Origin: Thermothelomyces thermophilus ATCC 42464 | Lineage: Eukaryota > Ascomycota > Sordariomycetes > Sordariales > Chaetomiaceae | Assembly: GCF_000226095.1 (NCBI RefSeq) | Contig: NC_016478.1 | Span: 3,524,001 to 3,588,000 of the forward strand | Reading direction: 5' to 3' | DNA: 64,000 bases | Shown here: positions 1-13,962 of the stretch, in pieces | How positions within the stretch are numbered: position 1 is the stretch's first letter | Layout: each line of letters begins with the position of its first letter | Notes under the pieces: model-generated | What the model saw: the letters and a program-made list of their open reading frames with translations, nothing else | Told to the model about the DNA's origin: nothing | The model's database searches: none | Translations under genes and position numbers: made by a program

Positions 1-3000
1 GAATTCCATAAGGAATTCTGCCTATTGTATTTGTCATCTGTTAGGCTCCTTCGTCGTTATAAAGTATTACAAATTCTTGTAATCTATATATACTTATACT
101 AGTTCAATCGTGCTACTAAGGTATAGTTGCTATTCCTTAAAAGCTTTGACAATCGTAAGTAGTTCCTTATTATAGATTAGATAATTAAGACATAGTCTAT
201 TAAGCTTCTTTAAAAAGAAGGCTATAGGATATAGCTTCCCTTGTTTGTCTCGTTATCCTAACTATCCTCCAATGGCGTAGTCTAAAGCATCTGTTTCTAC
301 CTTAAATGGCTTCTTAGGGTCTAGTAACACTAGTACTAGATCTTTAATAATAGCGTTACAGATCTACGTAAATGCTTGCTCGTGCTATTCTTCCTATTAG
401 AATTTAGCGTTCTTCCTAGTAAGTTCGTATAAAGGTCGTACGATCGCTCTAAAGTTCCTAATAAACATCCGGTAGAAGTTCGTAAACCTAATGAAACTTT
501 GTACTTCCGTAACTGACGTCGGTCATAGCTAATCCTTAATAGCTTTAACCTTTGAGGGTTCTATCTAGATTTGTCCTAGGGATATTTCGTATCCTAAAAA
601 CACCGTTTTCCTAACGTAGAATTCGCTCTTTTCCTTGTTAACTAATAGCTTATATATATATAATGTATCTAGTACTACTCTTACATGCTTCTAGTATTTA
701 TCTATCGTTTTAAAGAAGATAAGTATGTTATCAAGATAATATACTATAAATTTATTAAGAAAGGATTAGATAGCTTGATTAATTAGGGCTTAGAACGTTG
801 CTAGCGTGTTCGTAAGTCCGAATAGCATAACGAGGTACTTATAATAGCTATAAGGTGTCCTAAAGACCGTTTTCCACTCGTCGCCTTCTTTGATCTATAT
901 ATAGTTATAGGCTAATGGCAAGTCAAGACGTATAAAATATTAGGCTCCTGCTAACTAATCTCGGAGCCGTAAGATTAGCGGTAACAGGTATTAGTTTTTT
1001 ACGGTCTATTCGTTAAGTTGCCGATAGTCAATATATAACTATAGCTTTCTATCTTTCTTAGGTATAAACAGGATTAGGTAGCCTGCTAGCAATGTCGATA
1101 GGTAGATATATCCCCTTTAAAGATTCTCCTCTAAGTATCATTTAAGTTCTTCGTTCTATATCTAGCTCGTATAGTAAATCTTAAAGAACTTTAGTCGTGC
1201 TCCTTCCTTAAGCTTAATCTTATAATCCCATAGGCTATACTCTAGCAATCCTTCTAGATACTTCGGTTCGAATACTAAGTATCCTTCGTATTCCTTCGGT
1301 ACTTCCCTAGTCTTATCTCGTCTCTCGGCTTTCTAATAGTATACGAACTTGGTTCTATCTATAGTGATGCTAGCGATTTCTCCTATCTCAACCTACTACT
1401 CTAGTTATAGTGCTCCGTATTCGTTAACGGAGAGAATAGCTATTAGCGATTTAGCTCGTTCCTCCTATCGTAACGTCGGTGTCGTTATACCGCTTCTTCT
1501 AGAGTCTGTAATGGTCTGCCTACTACTATCTGTCTCTTACGGTAGATCTGTAAGATATGCCTTTCCCTAAGCATCGTCTGCTTACGATTCTTGTATGCTC
1601 CCTATCTTGCTAGTTAAATACGACTCTGTTCGGGGTCATAGGTAGCTACCATTCTTCTAGCTAATGTCTAGGTTATAATCTTTATACTATAGTAATCCTA
1701 ATATTATATCTTTATCGTCGCCTATATCTATAATACTAAATATAACTACTATAGTTTTTCTTACTATAGTAATATTAATTAGTTTAGTCTCCTTATATAC
1801 CTATTATATCAGAAATAGCCCTTTGACTATGCTATACTTCTGCTTTATTCTCTAGAGTATCTATAGCTAATTCGTAAGTGTCGGCGAAATTAGGTTTATC
1901 TCTACTCTACTATCTACTAGTACAAGCATTTCATGCTATCTCTATTATACTATTATCTATAGTTGCTTGTCTTGCTACTATCGTCTAAAGATTATAGCGA
2001 TTTCCTATATTTCTGCTAGGAGGTCTCGATATAGTGGTCTCTTATACTAGTTCCTCCCATACTACACTACTACTCGCCACTATACAGGCGTTAATAGTTT
2101 TTAGGCCCCTCGAAGGGCCTTAACCCATTTCCTAGGTTAGTGCTAATCTCTTTAGTTATTTAGCTAATAGCAGCTTCGTCGATCATACCTATTTCTATAA
2201 GCCATTAAGTGCTTATAGCTTCCTACCATTAGGTCCATTCTACTTTTCGTTATACGTGCCATAGCTTCATCTAAAGCTCCTAGATCCACGATTTCTTTTC
2301 GTCTACGTAGTAGAGGTAGTCATTACTCCGGCACAAGTCCTATATATCTTATCCTATTCCGTAGTACCTAGGCTAGGCTCGTTTTAATACTACCATAATG
2401 CCTTCTAGATCGTAGGCTTCGATCTTCTAGAGCAATTTGGCCGCTCTGTTTCCTGTATCATAGACCCATTCTATAGGGCAGAGGCTTCTGTCCTTATTTC
2501 CTTGTCGGGTTAGCTAGTGATTGTTTTCGAATTTATCGTAAAAGTAGTATTAGCATTTGTATAATATATACTAGAACTAGGGCACTTGTATATATGCCTC
2601 GTATTACGGGTATAGTCGCGTAGCGTTGCCTAGAAGGTATTAGAATTCTTTTCCAAATCCTTCCCACTATACATAGATTATAGATACTCTAATGCTAAGG
2701 TAGGAGTGTTTCTTCTAGTAGTTTTCCTATATATATTTATCTTTTCTACGGTTCGTATATATAAACTAGTACTTAGGGTTCCGTACGTTATAGCTAAGTT
2801 ACTAGTTATCAAAATACTTAGCGTAGCTATTAGGCCTATCGTATATTACAGGCTATTCCCCTTTAATAGTTTCTATAATACATTAGAGTTCCCTTATCTT
2901 ATCCCTTATCTTATTGCTCTACTAGGCAAGTCAAATCAAGCGTCTATCCTATTCATGTAGTTCTATATTAAGCTAGAAAACTTCATTACGATACCATTCG

Positions 3001-4803
3001 ATTCGTTCCTAGAGGAATAAAACATTAGGTCTAGGTCTTTCGATTCCTTAGGTATTAGTCGTCTACGATCTATCCCGCCTCTATATAACTGTAAAACCCT
3101 ACTACCTTAGGGCTAGGAGAATCGAAATTGGTGGTGTATACTCTCCCGCCGTGTCCTATTCGGCAAGACCTGTCTCTAGGTCTACTGTAACTAGTTCGGA
3201 GTATAGTGCTTGTTCGTCTTTACTATTACCGTTATATCTAAGACTATCTATATCGCTATCCCTGTCTTTATAGCTTATAGCTACTACTTTAATAACATTC
3301 TTAGCGGTTTCGTTAATAGCTATAATTTCCTTTCTAAGGACTAGTTTCTAGTCTTTCTTCGGGCTTCGATATTCTTATTTATAGTGTCCTTTCTTTTTAT
3401 AGTTATAGTAGGTAACGTTAGACTTGTCTTTAGTCGTCTTCTTCTTATCCTACTTCTATACTATATCTATATCTATAGCTCTAGGATACGTCCTATATAA
3501 TGTGCTAATGTATGCTCGTTTTTCCTTATCATTAGCCTTAACCATAGTTCTATTTATCTAACCTTGTTTCTGCTACTCTTATATATAGAGTCAATCATCG
3601 ATTCTAATAGCCTATATAATATATTCGTCTAGAGTCTTAGGCTAGTCATATTTATATAGTTTATCTTTAACCTTTTCCTTTAAGCCATTATAGAATAGTT
3701 ATATTAATGCCTCGTCATTAAGCTAAGACTTAAGCATGTCCTATCTAAACTATATAGCATAGGAGGCTATTAACTTAGTCTATTAGAGATTAGCAAGTCT
3801 TTCTTATATATAAATCTTCTCGTCTTTATTACTAAAAACCTTCTAAAGCTCTTCTTCAAACCGGTCATAGGATCGAAAGACTACCTATATAAACACGTCT
3901 CGGTCGTCTTTGTCTTCCTTAGTAAGATAGTCGTTCTATATAGGCTCGAACTATCTAAGTACCTTGCCCTCTAGTCTCGTGGCTATATAGAGGACTTTAG
4001 CTTTATTATCTAGAAACTTGTCGTCATTAAGCCGAAAGTAAGATCAGAGGTTTATTAGGAATCCTATAAGATCCTCCTTAGTTCCTCTATATTTACTAGG
4101 TAGTTTGATCTTGATATAGCTCGCTTTAGTGCCTTCAAGTGCCTTGATTTTGGTATAGGCCTTGTTAACTAGCTTCTATAAGTGCTTTTTGCCGTTTTCA
4201 AGTTCCTTGATCTAAGCTTAAGTAACCTTATCTCTCTAGTCTAACTCCTAGATCTGCTACTAGAGTTAACCGAGCTAGGTAAGCAGCTATTCGGCTATAA
4301 CGTTAGTAGCCATATCAATATCAAGGTCGAAATCACCTCCATTCTAAGCCATAACAGAACAAAGGGAGTAATAGCAATATATAACGAACCTAGCTCAGAC
4401 TTCTTCTAAAAGGGTTTAGACAGAGGTAAATTAAGCAGGACAAGCGTACAGGTCGTCTAAGGGATTTGGTAAAGCTAAAGGGTTTATAATAACACTAGAG
4501 TTATCTCCTACAATAGTTAGTAATGCTTAGTATAAGTACCGGTGATTATAGGTTAGGTTACTATTACTAGTGAACTCCTAGAGTCTACTATAACAAGTGA
4601 CTATCTATATATATATATAACCTTGGTGATTACTCCTGATTACGGTAATCGTGAGTGAGCGTATGGTGGTGATCACCCCAATCACTGGTGAACATAGTGA
4701 TTATAATGCTTCCTATGTTGTGATTGGTCCTTCCGTTCCTTCGGTTAATTGGTCTGTCCGTGCCGTTGGCCTAGGCGGCATCTGTATGTATATTTCTGTG
4801 ACA
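1..4803 (-). mobile_element. Gypsy (Ty3) chromovirus-type copy A, cut by window start
   Basis: A RIP-degraded Gypsy LTR retrotransposon on the minus strand. It is colinear with copy B from about 9553 rightwards: RNase H (window start), reverse transcriptase (about 300-1300), protease region, and gag with a zinc-knuckle-like segment (about 3350-3420) before its LTR at 4380-4803. The rest of pol and the other LTR lie outside the window. Nearly all CA/TG dinucleotides are converted to TA and no long frame is left, so it is broken many times over. Its LTR type (424 bp) differs from that of copy B and matches the solo LTR at 30469-30892. The orientation and domain order are seen directly; the chromovirus assignment is inferred from copy B. 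Confidence 0.85.
4380..4803 (-). repeat. LTR of Gypsy copy A (subfamily 1)
   Basis: A 424-bp terminal repeat, start aligned with TGTGACGAAC of the other copies and end at TGTGACA. It contains several GTGATCAC-type palindromic words that copy B lacks. It is RIP-mutated. The five bases following it are CTCCT; the matching target duplication would be outside the window. Confidence 0.85.
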
Positions 4804-6808
4804 CTCCTATATATAGGGGTTTAAGGTGCCCCTATAGGCTCTCTCTGCCTCCCTAGCCCTCTTCCGGGCCTCTCGAACCTCCTTTGTCTACCATCGAGCT
4901 CGTTTGCTACTTATACTAGCCTTCTTTGCCGGAGCCGAGGCCGAAGCTATCTCCTCGAGGGCCTTTATAAGCCTATTGAAGGCCTGTAGAAGCTCCTCCG
5001 GGCCCTGGAAGACAGGCCTAGCCCGGGCTAATACCTATCTGCCAAGCTAGAGTGGGAGGTATGCCGCTTCGGCCCGTATAACCTCCCTATCTAGGCTATT
5101 CTAGTCCTACCCTTTACTAGCCGGTACAGGCCCTTTGGTCCCCTGGAAGGAGACGTATAGGGCCTATAGGTAGTAGTTAGACTTCCCCTATTCCGCGATA
5201 TCCCTATAGGTTACTTCTAGCCCGGCCGAGGCCTAGAATAGGTCTATCGTAGAGGGCCGGCCACGTTAGTCCCCCTAGGGGGCCCTAGTGACCTGGCTAT
5301 AGGGCGTATATAGGTCGAGGTCCTACTAGTCTATAAGGCTAAGGAGGTCTCTAGCCCCTAGGCTAAGCCTGTCAAACAGGTTCTAGACCGGGTAGTAGAG
5401 GTTAAAGTTACCTATAAGAACTAGGGGGTAGGTTAGCCAAGGTAGGGCTTATAGGCCCTATAAGAGGGCCTGCTCTCCCTTGTTATTATAGACTGACTAG
5501 AGCTCGAACCCCCTCTCTCCTAGCGCCGGAAAGGTCACCCTACATTAGTTTTTCTCTACCGAATAGTCCTACTGGCTAACCGGGAAGCGCTTAGCCACTA
5601 GAATACTTACCTTGCCCTTAGGCTTGTAAACTAGGTGGTATTTCGAAGCCTAGGGGCAGTATATTAACCCTATAAACCGGTTAATCTACGGCTCCTAGAT
5701 AGCTAGTAGGTCGTATTTAGCCTCTTCTAGTAAGACCTTAAGGGCCTATTTATTGCCTTAGGTATTTTACTAAAGGATCTTAATTTGCATTCGAGGTAGC
5801 TAAGGCAAAAGCCGAAGATATAGTAGTAGGCTCTATAGCTACTACCCCCTCGGCCGGTTACGAAAAGGAGGGGGTTCTAGGCTATAGAAAGGAGATATAG
5901 GTCTATCGGGCGTCGAATAAGGCACTCCTAGCTACCTGCTAGGCTAGGGTAGGCCTCCTATAGGGGCGTTCAGCCCCGGTTTAGTAGTAGTCGTCGTCTT
6001 CTGGTTAGTTATTAAACTCGAAGGCTACCTTTTAGTATAGTTACTCTAATGGTTAGAAGGTTTAGGGCCTATACTAGTAGGCCTCCCTAGCCTATTCCTA
6101 GGCTTCGACTTTCTTTAGGCAGCCCCTATGCCAAGCTATATAGGGGCCCCTATAGGCCGTATACCTATAAGGGAGTTGGTTAGAGTAGGTAGGGCACTAG
6201 GCCTCCCTAGTCTTCCCCCCCTCCCTATAGGCCTTTGCGCTATAACGGCTATAATAGGCCGGCCGCTAGTAGTACTACCAGGTATAGCTAAAGCTCTAGT
6301 ACCTATAGTACTACCTTAGCTCTAGAGTATCCTAGTAAGGCTCATAGTCTAGCACCCGGGCATCCCAGACTACGCCCTCGTTATAGGCCTTCCGGGCCTC
6401 TTCGAGGTCTTATAGGCCTAGGAGTATTATAGCCCACTTCCTTTGCAGGCTCTTTAGCAGCCGGAACTTGACCGTTTCGATCGAGTATAGGCCTATAGCC
6501 CCCTTAAAGTCTTATTCGCTAACCCCCTATAACTCCTCCTTCCGGACTCCTTTAGCTAGGACCATATAGGCCCTACCGACCTCCCTAGCCTCCTCTCCGA
6601 AGGCTATAGCCACCTACCGCTTATTAGCCGAATACCAATCCTTAGTAGCCTTGTCCTTGAAGACTACTACTATATCCCTACTTAGGAGCTTCCTAGCTAC
6701 AACGGCTCCCTAGCAGCTAGAAGCTCTATTAACTGCTTAGACTATCTCGGCTAGGGTTTAGGCTTTAAGGTCCTTCTATAGGCTCGTATTCCGTATCGTG
6801 ACCTCCCG
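4804..6808 (-). mobile_element. LINE (non-LTR retrotransposon), ORF1/endonuclease part
   Basis: Minus-strand remnant of a fungal LINE. Reading leftward from about 5800, the minus strand encodes the start of an apurinic-type endonuclease: a segment close to the family pattern of a short beta strand and Asn, then a LLEEAKYDLLAIxEP stretch at about 5690-5790, then further endonuclease sequence to about 5450. The stretch 5800-6808 and its continuation beyond 14388 looks like ORF1. RIP has turned many Trp TGG codons into TAG stops, so it is inactive. Its downstream reverse transcriptase is not in the window because Gypsy copy A interrupts it at 4803. Gypsy copy B splits it at 6808/14389. The family is probably Tad-like, judging from fungi in general; this is inference. 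Confidence 0.7.
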
Positions 6809-7234
6809 TGTGACGAACCCAACTTAGACTTCTTCTAAAAGGGTTCAGACAAAGGTAGATTGAGCAAGACAGGCAGGCAGGTCGTCTGAGGGATTTGGTA
6901 AAGCCAAGGGTTTATAACAACACTTAGAGTTGTCTCTTATAGTAATCAGCAATGCTTGGTATGAGTACTGTGATTGTGATTGTTACCACTGGTGAACTCC
7001 CAGAGTCCACCATAACGAGTGACTATCTATATATATATATAATCCTAGGATCACTAGCGGTCGTAGTAATCCTCCGTACTAGCTTACCTAGCTCACGACG
7101 TGAGCTAGTGATCCTCTGCTGGGATCATTTCTTGCCAAGTGTGATCCTGTCCTGATTAGTCTATCATTCTTTAGCTTGATTAGCCTGTTTGTGTCAGTAG
7201 CCTAGGCGGCAGCTACATGTATATTTCCGTGATA
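6809..7234 (-). repeat. Left LTR of Gypsy copy B (subfamily 2)
   Basis: A 426-bp LTR, TGTGACGAAC at the left to CCGTGATA at the right as read on the plus strand. It contains a perfect 21-bp palindrome (7088-7108, arms CTAGCTCACG, one-base centre) that subfamily 1 lacks. The same length as the right LTR. Confidence 0.92.
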
Positions 7235-10200
7235 CGATGCCCTCCCTCCGAGGCTTTCGACCTAAAAGCCCTCTTTAGGTCGTTTTAAATAGCGCTAACA
7301 TCCTTTTCTATATATGCCTCGTAATTTTTTCCCTTTTTCTATACTACTAGTAGCTGATAAGATGGTAGATTATATCTCTAAGCGCCGATCTTCGAAATCC
7401 TAACAGCGCGCCGTACTTACTTCTTTTATTGACTCCTCTGGCGTAGACGTTATACCGTGTTCGTGGTGTTTCAAGCGGAACTTGGCTTATCGTATAGCGT
7501 CAGGCTCTTCTTGCTATAGCGAGTGTATACGTCGGGGTCGTTCTTGTAATGGTTCCGACGTAGCGTCTGCTTGTTTGTGGCCTGGTTGTTGCCTTGATGT
7601 TCGTGGCTAATCTTTTATAGTAACGAAGATTATATCTAAACAAAAACGCGTAGAATAAGAAGAGGCCGATGCTAAAGAGGCCCTTTTCATTCTCTAAACT
7701 TAACTTTAGATAGCTGTCGGTCAATTGGCTCGTCTTTGTCACTAGAAACGTTTCTTAAAGGAGCAGGGTTCCAAGCTATTTCGTCGAGGTATATAGTCTC
7801 TAGAGGAAATAGAGGCAGAAGAATGGAGGGTGTAGGATTCCGAGGTACGTGTTATTAGTGACGTACGGTCCTAGGGTGCTAATGTCCCGTTTGACTGGTC
7901 CTCTTTAGGCCTAGATTTGTCGGAGGCCGACTTGGCCGTTTTGTCCGAGCTAGTGCCTATAGTCGATCTAGGTTCTGGTGGTAGAACTGCTGAAGTTTCT
8001 TAAGGCAATTTAGGTTCTTAATAGGTTCCTATAAGTTGTCTTCTAGTCTAAAATCAAGCCATTTAACTAGATATTATAGTTCTCTATTGACGATACGTAA
8101 ATCTAGAATTTCTTCAACGTCCTATTCTTCTTCTTCATCCTCTACTTCGGTGTTTATAGCAATCTTAGCGTCCTTTGGCGTTGGTTCCAAGAGTGAAATA
8201 TGAAAAACGTCCGTCTGTAGTCGTATAGATAATAGTAACGATAGTCGATAGTTAGATGTCGAGATTTGCTCTTTAATAACGAATAGTCCTAATTTTTTGA
8301 AGTCTAGCTTCTTACTTGGTCGTTTAGTTTATAGGTGTCGTAAGATTAGGTAAACTTTGTCTCCCCTCTCTAGGCAAGGTCCCTCGAGCCTGTGTTTGTC
8401 GTAGTATTTCTTTATTCTAGTCTTGACAAACTCGAGTTCCTTTTTGAGCTTCTTATATAGTACGTGCATCTGTTCTACCTTGACTACTGCTCTTAGTACT
8501 ATGACCTCTAGTCCTTACCTAAGGTCTGCTTTGTATCTGTAGTTCGCGAAGAATGGTATAACCTTGGTCATTTCCGTTGGCGTCGTATTATAAGCGAGTT
8601 ATACTATTGGTAATAGTATGACCTAGTCGTTTTGCTAATAGTTGACGTAAGAACGGAGATACTGTTCGATGACTTGGTTTAGTTGCTCTGTTTGTCTGTC
8701 GGTCTGCGGGTAATATGCTATTAACAGTTTGCTATTGATGCCTAATCGTTATATTAACGCTTGCTAGAATTTCGATATGAATTTGGTGTCTCTATCGGTG
8801 ATCTATTCTTACAGCTAAGTATATACTAATATAACTTGCTAATAGATCACGTCTACCAACTGTTCTGCTATCTAGGACTCCTTGTAAGGAAAGAAGTATA
8901 CCTATTTAGTTAGGCGATCTATTATAGTGAGGATGCTGTTATAGACTACTCCTATAGCTATATCTTTAGATTCTAGTAGCTTTATAATAAAGTCTATCGT
9001 AACTAAACTCTATAGTTTATCAGGTATTAGCAGTGGCTAAAGTAGCCTATACGGCTTATATCGTACTGTTTTGCTTTAGTTGTAGATGTCATAGCTTCGT
9101 ATAACTTCCTTGACTTGTACCATTAACTGTAGAAAGTCATAGTATTTCTTGACTCGTGTAATAGTTTTCGTAACTCCTTTATATCCTCCGAGTTTCGACT
9201 CGTAGAGTTCTCGAATCATTTGCAGCTATTGATCCCCATTGTAGATATATGCTTTGCCTTGGTACTAGAGTTTCCTATCTCTTTCTTCTACTCTGTTAGG
9301 TACCGGTGGTCTAGGTGTTGCTTGATACTATGTCTCGTTAATCCTTTCTTCTCGAAAGATTGTGTAACATTCTAGGAATGAGTCGAGTAGATTATCTTTT
9401 ACGGGTGTCTACGTTTTGTAATGTAGCGTTCTATCTGCTTGTTCCTTGAATAATAGTAGTATTATTTCCGTTTGTCCTTTTGTATAATCTGTTCGTTAGC
9501 TTAAGATGTCTGCTTATATATTTTCTTTGCCCTTCTTATAGCGGATCTCGAAGTTGAATTCCGTAAAGAATTCTGCCTATCGTATTTGTCGTCTGTTAAG
9601 TTCCTTTGTCGTCGTGAAGTATTATAAATTCTTGTAATCTATATATACTTACACTAGTTTAATCGTACTACTAAGGTATAGTCGCTATTCCTTGAAAGCT
9701 TTGATAATCGTAAGTAGTTCCTTGTTATAGATCGGATAATTAAGACATAGTCCGTCGAGCTTCTTTGAAAAGAAGGCTATAGGATATAGCTTTCCTTGTC
9801 TGTCTCGTTATCCTAATTATCCTCCGATAGCATAGTCTGAAGCGTCCGTTTTTACCTCAAATAGCCTCTTGGGGTCTAGTAATACTAGTACTAGGTCTTT
9901 AGTGATGGCATCGCGGATCTGTATAAATGCTTACTCGTGTTGTCCTTCCTATTAGAATTTAGCATTCTTCTTGGTAAGTTCATACAAAGGTCATACGATC
10001 GCTCTAAAATTCCTGATGAACATTTGGTAGAAGTTTGTAAATCCGATAAAGCTTTGTACTTCTGTGACTGTCGTTAGTCGTGGCTAATTCTTAATGGCTT
10101 TAACCTTTGAAGGTTCTATCTAAATTTGTCCTAGGGATATTTTATACCCTAAAAAGACTATCTTCTTAACATAGAATTCGCTCTTTTCCTTGTTAACTAA

Positions 10201-13200
10201 TAGCTTATATATGTATAGCGTGTCTAGTACTACTCTTATATACTTCTGGTATTCGTCTATTGTCTTAGAGAAGATAAGTATATTGTCGAGATAATATATC
10301 GTAAATTTGTCAAGAAAGGGTTAGATAGCTTGATTAATTAGGGCTTAGAACGTTGCCGGCGCGTTTGTAAGTCCGAATGGCATGACGAGGTACTTATAGT
10401 GGCTATAGGGTGTCCTAAAGGCCGTTTTCCACTTGTCGCCTTCTTTGATCTATATATAGTTATAGGCCGATAGTAAGTCAAGATATGTAAAATATTAGGC
10501 TCCTACTAACTGATCTTAGAGCCGTGAGATCAGTGGTAATAGGTATTGGTTTTTCACGGTCTGTTTGTTAAGTTGCCGATAGTCGATATATAATTGTAGC
10601 TTTCCGTCTTTCTTTAATATAAACAGGATTAGGTAGCCTGCTAGCGATGTCGACAGGCGGATATATCCTCTTCAAAGGTTCTCCTCCAAATATCGCTTAA
10701 GTTCTTCGTTCTACGTTTAGCTTGTATAGTAAATCTTGAAGAACTTTAGTCGTGCTCCTTCCTTAAGCTTAATCTCGTGATCCTATAGGCCGTGTTCCGG
10801 TAATCCTTCTAGATGTTTCGGTTCGAATGTTAGGTGTCCTTTATATTCCTTTGGTACTTCCCTAGTCTTGTCTCGTCTCTTAGTTTTCTAATAGTATATA
10901 AACTTAGTTCCGTCTATAGCGATACTAGCGATTTCCCCTATCTTGACCTACTACTCTAATTACAGTGCTTCGCATTTATTAATGGAGAGAATAGCTATTG
11001 GTAGTTTAGCTTGTTCCTCCTGTTATAGCGTTGGTGTCGTTTTGCCGCTTCTTCTAGAGTCCGTAATGGTCTGTCTGCCACTATTCGTCTCTTGCGGTAG
11101 ATCTGTAGGATATGCCTTCCCCTGAGCATCGTCCTCTCGCGATCCTTGTACGCTCCCTATCTCGCTAGTCGAATATAACTCTATTCGGGGTCGTAGGTAG
11201 CTACTATTCTTCTAGCTAATGTCTGGGTTATAATCTTCATACCATGGTAACCCTAGTATTATGTCTTTATTGTTGCCTATGTCTATAATACTGAATACGA
11301 CTGCTATAGTCTTTCCTGCCATAGTGATGTCGATCGGTTTAGTCTCCCTATATACCTATTATGTTGGAAATGGTCCTTTGACTATGCTATACTTCTGCTT
11401 TATTCTCTAGGGTATCCGTAGCTAATTTATAAGCATTGGCAAAATTAGGTTTATCTCTACTCTACTATCTACTAGTGCAAGCATTTCGTGCTATTTCCAT
11501 TGTATTGTTATCTATAGTTACTTATCGTGCCGTTGTTATCTAAAGATTACAGCGATTTTCTATATTTCTGCCGGGAGGTCTTGATATAGTGGTCTCTTGT
11601 GGTAGTTCCTCCTATACTATGCTATTACTCGTCGCTATATAGGCGTTAATGGTTTTCGGGCCCCTTAAAGGGCCCTGACCCGTTTCCTGGGTTAGTGCTA
11701 ACCTCTTTAGTTATTTAGCTAATGGTAGCTTCGTCGATTATACTTATCTCTATAAGCCATTAGGCACTTGTAGTTTCCTACTATTAGGTCTATTCTGCTT
11801 TCTGTCGTACGTGCTATAGCTTTATCTGAAGCTCCCAAATTCGTAACTTCTTTTCGTCCGTATGGTAGAGGTAATCGTTGCTCTAGCATAAGTCCTATAT
11901 ATCTCGTCCTATTCCGTAGTACCTAGGCTAAGCTCGTTTTGGAACTATTGTAATGCTTTCTAGACTCCGGTCTTTAATCTTCCAGAGCAATTCGGCCGCT
12001 CTGTTTCCTGTATTGTAGACCTACTCTACCGGGCATAAGCTTCCGTCCTCATTTCCTTGTCGGGTCGGCTAGTGGTTGTTTTCGAATTTGTCGTGGAAGT
12101 GGTATTGGCATTCGTGTGCCACGCATTGGAACTAGGGCACTTGCGCATGTGCCTTGTGTCGAGGGTGCAATCGCGTGGCGTCGCCTAGGAGGTATTGGAA
12201 TTCTCTCCCGAATCCTTCCTACTATATATAGACTGTAGGTACTCTAATGCTGAGGTAGGAGTGTTTCTTCTAGTAGCTTTCCTATATACGCTTGTCTTTT
12301 CCGCGGTTTACGTATATGAACTAATATTCTAGGTTCTGTATATTATTACTAAGTTGCTAATCGTTAAAGTACTTAGTATAGCTATTAGGTCTATTATATA
12401 CTATAAGCTGTTCTCCTTTAATGGTTTCTATAATACGTCGAAGTTCCCTTGTCTTGTCCCTTATCTTATCGCTCTACTAGGCGAGTCAAATCAAGCGTCT
12501 ATCTCATTCGTATAGTTCCGTGTTAAGCCGGAAAACTTCATTGTAGTACTATTTAATTTGTTCCTAGAGGAATAGAACGTTAGGTCCGGGTCTTTCGGTT
12601 CCTTAGGTGTTAGTCGTTTATAATCTATCCTGCCTTTATATGACTGTAAAACCCTACTATCTCAAGGCTAGGAGAATCGAAATTGGTAGTACGTACTCTC
12701 CGGCCGTGTCCTATTCGGCAAGACCTATTTCTAGGTCTATAGTGACTAGTTCGGAGTATAGTACTTATCCATCTTCTCTATTGCTATCGTGTCCAAAACT
12801 GTCTATATTGCTATCCTTATCTTCGTAGCTTATAGCTACTACTTTGGTAACGTTCTTGGTAGTTTCGTCGATATCCGCGATTTCTTTTCTAGAGACTGGC
12901 TTCTACCCTTTCTTTAGGCTTCGACATTCTCACTTATAGTGCCCTTTCTTTCCGTAATTATAGTAGGTAACATTAGACTTGTCTTTGGTCGTCTTCTTCT
13001 AATCCTGCTTCTATACTACATCTATATCTATAGCTTTAGGGTACGTCCTATACGAAGTACTGACGTACGTTCGCTTTTTCTTGTCGTTAGCCTTGACTAT
13101 GGTTCCATTCGTTTGACCTCGTTTCTGCTACTCTCATATATAGAGCCGGTCATTAATTCTAATGGCCTGTACGATGTATTCGTCCAAAGTCTCAGGCCGA

Positions 13201-13440
13201 TCGTACTTATATAGCTTATCTTTAACCTTTTCCTTTAGGCTATTATAGAACAATTGTATCAATGCCTTGTTGTTAAGTTAGGACTTGAATATGTCCTATC
13301 TAAACTATGCGGTGTAGGAGGCTGCTAACTTAGTCTATCGGAGATTAGTAAGCCTTTCTTGTATATAGATTTTCTTGTCTTTGTTACTAAAAACCTTCTA
13401 AAGCTCTTCTTCGAAGCGGTCGTAAGATTAGAAGACTGCC

Positions 13441-13496
13441 TATATAAACACGTCTCGGTTATCTTTATTATATAAACACGTCTCGGTTATCTTTAT
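13441..13496. repeat. 28-bp tandem duplication in gag of Gypsy copy B
   Basis: Two identical 28-bp units (13441-13468 and 13469-13496), each beginning TATATAAACACG. Copy A has a single unit at the matching place (about 3890). The units are identical even after RIP, so the duplication probably postdates most of the mutation. Confidence 0.85.
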
Positions 13497-13962
13497 CTTC
13501 CTTGGTAAGATAATCGTTCTATATAGGCTCGAACCATCTAAGTACCTTGCCCTCTAGTCTCGTAACTACGTAAAGGACTTTGGCTTTTTCGTCTAGAAAC
13601 TTGTTATTATTAATCCGGAAGTAGGATCAGAGGTTTATCAGGAATCCTACAAGATCCTCCTTAGTTCCTCTGTATTTGCTAGGTAGTTCAATCTTGATAC
13701 GGCTTGCTTTGACGGTCTCGAGCGTCTTGATTTTGGCGTAGGCCTCGTTAATCAATTTCTACAAGTACTTTTTGCCGTTCTCGAGTTCCTTGATTCGAGC
13801 TTAAGTAGCCTTGTCTCTCTGGTCTAACTCCTAGATCTACTGCTAGAGTTGACTAAGCTAGGCAAGCAGTTATTCGGCCGTGACGTCGGTAGCTATGTCG
13901 GTATCAAGGTCGAAGTTACCTCCGTTCTAAACCATAATAGAACAAAGGGAGTAGTAATAACG

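Noticed and set aside
6128-6319. Short plus-strand frame in the LINE
   Set aside because: The LINE is coded on the minus strand; this open stretch is a by-product of RIP removing stops unevenly.
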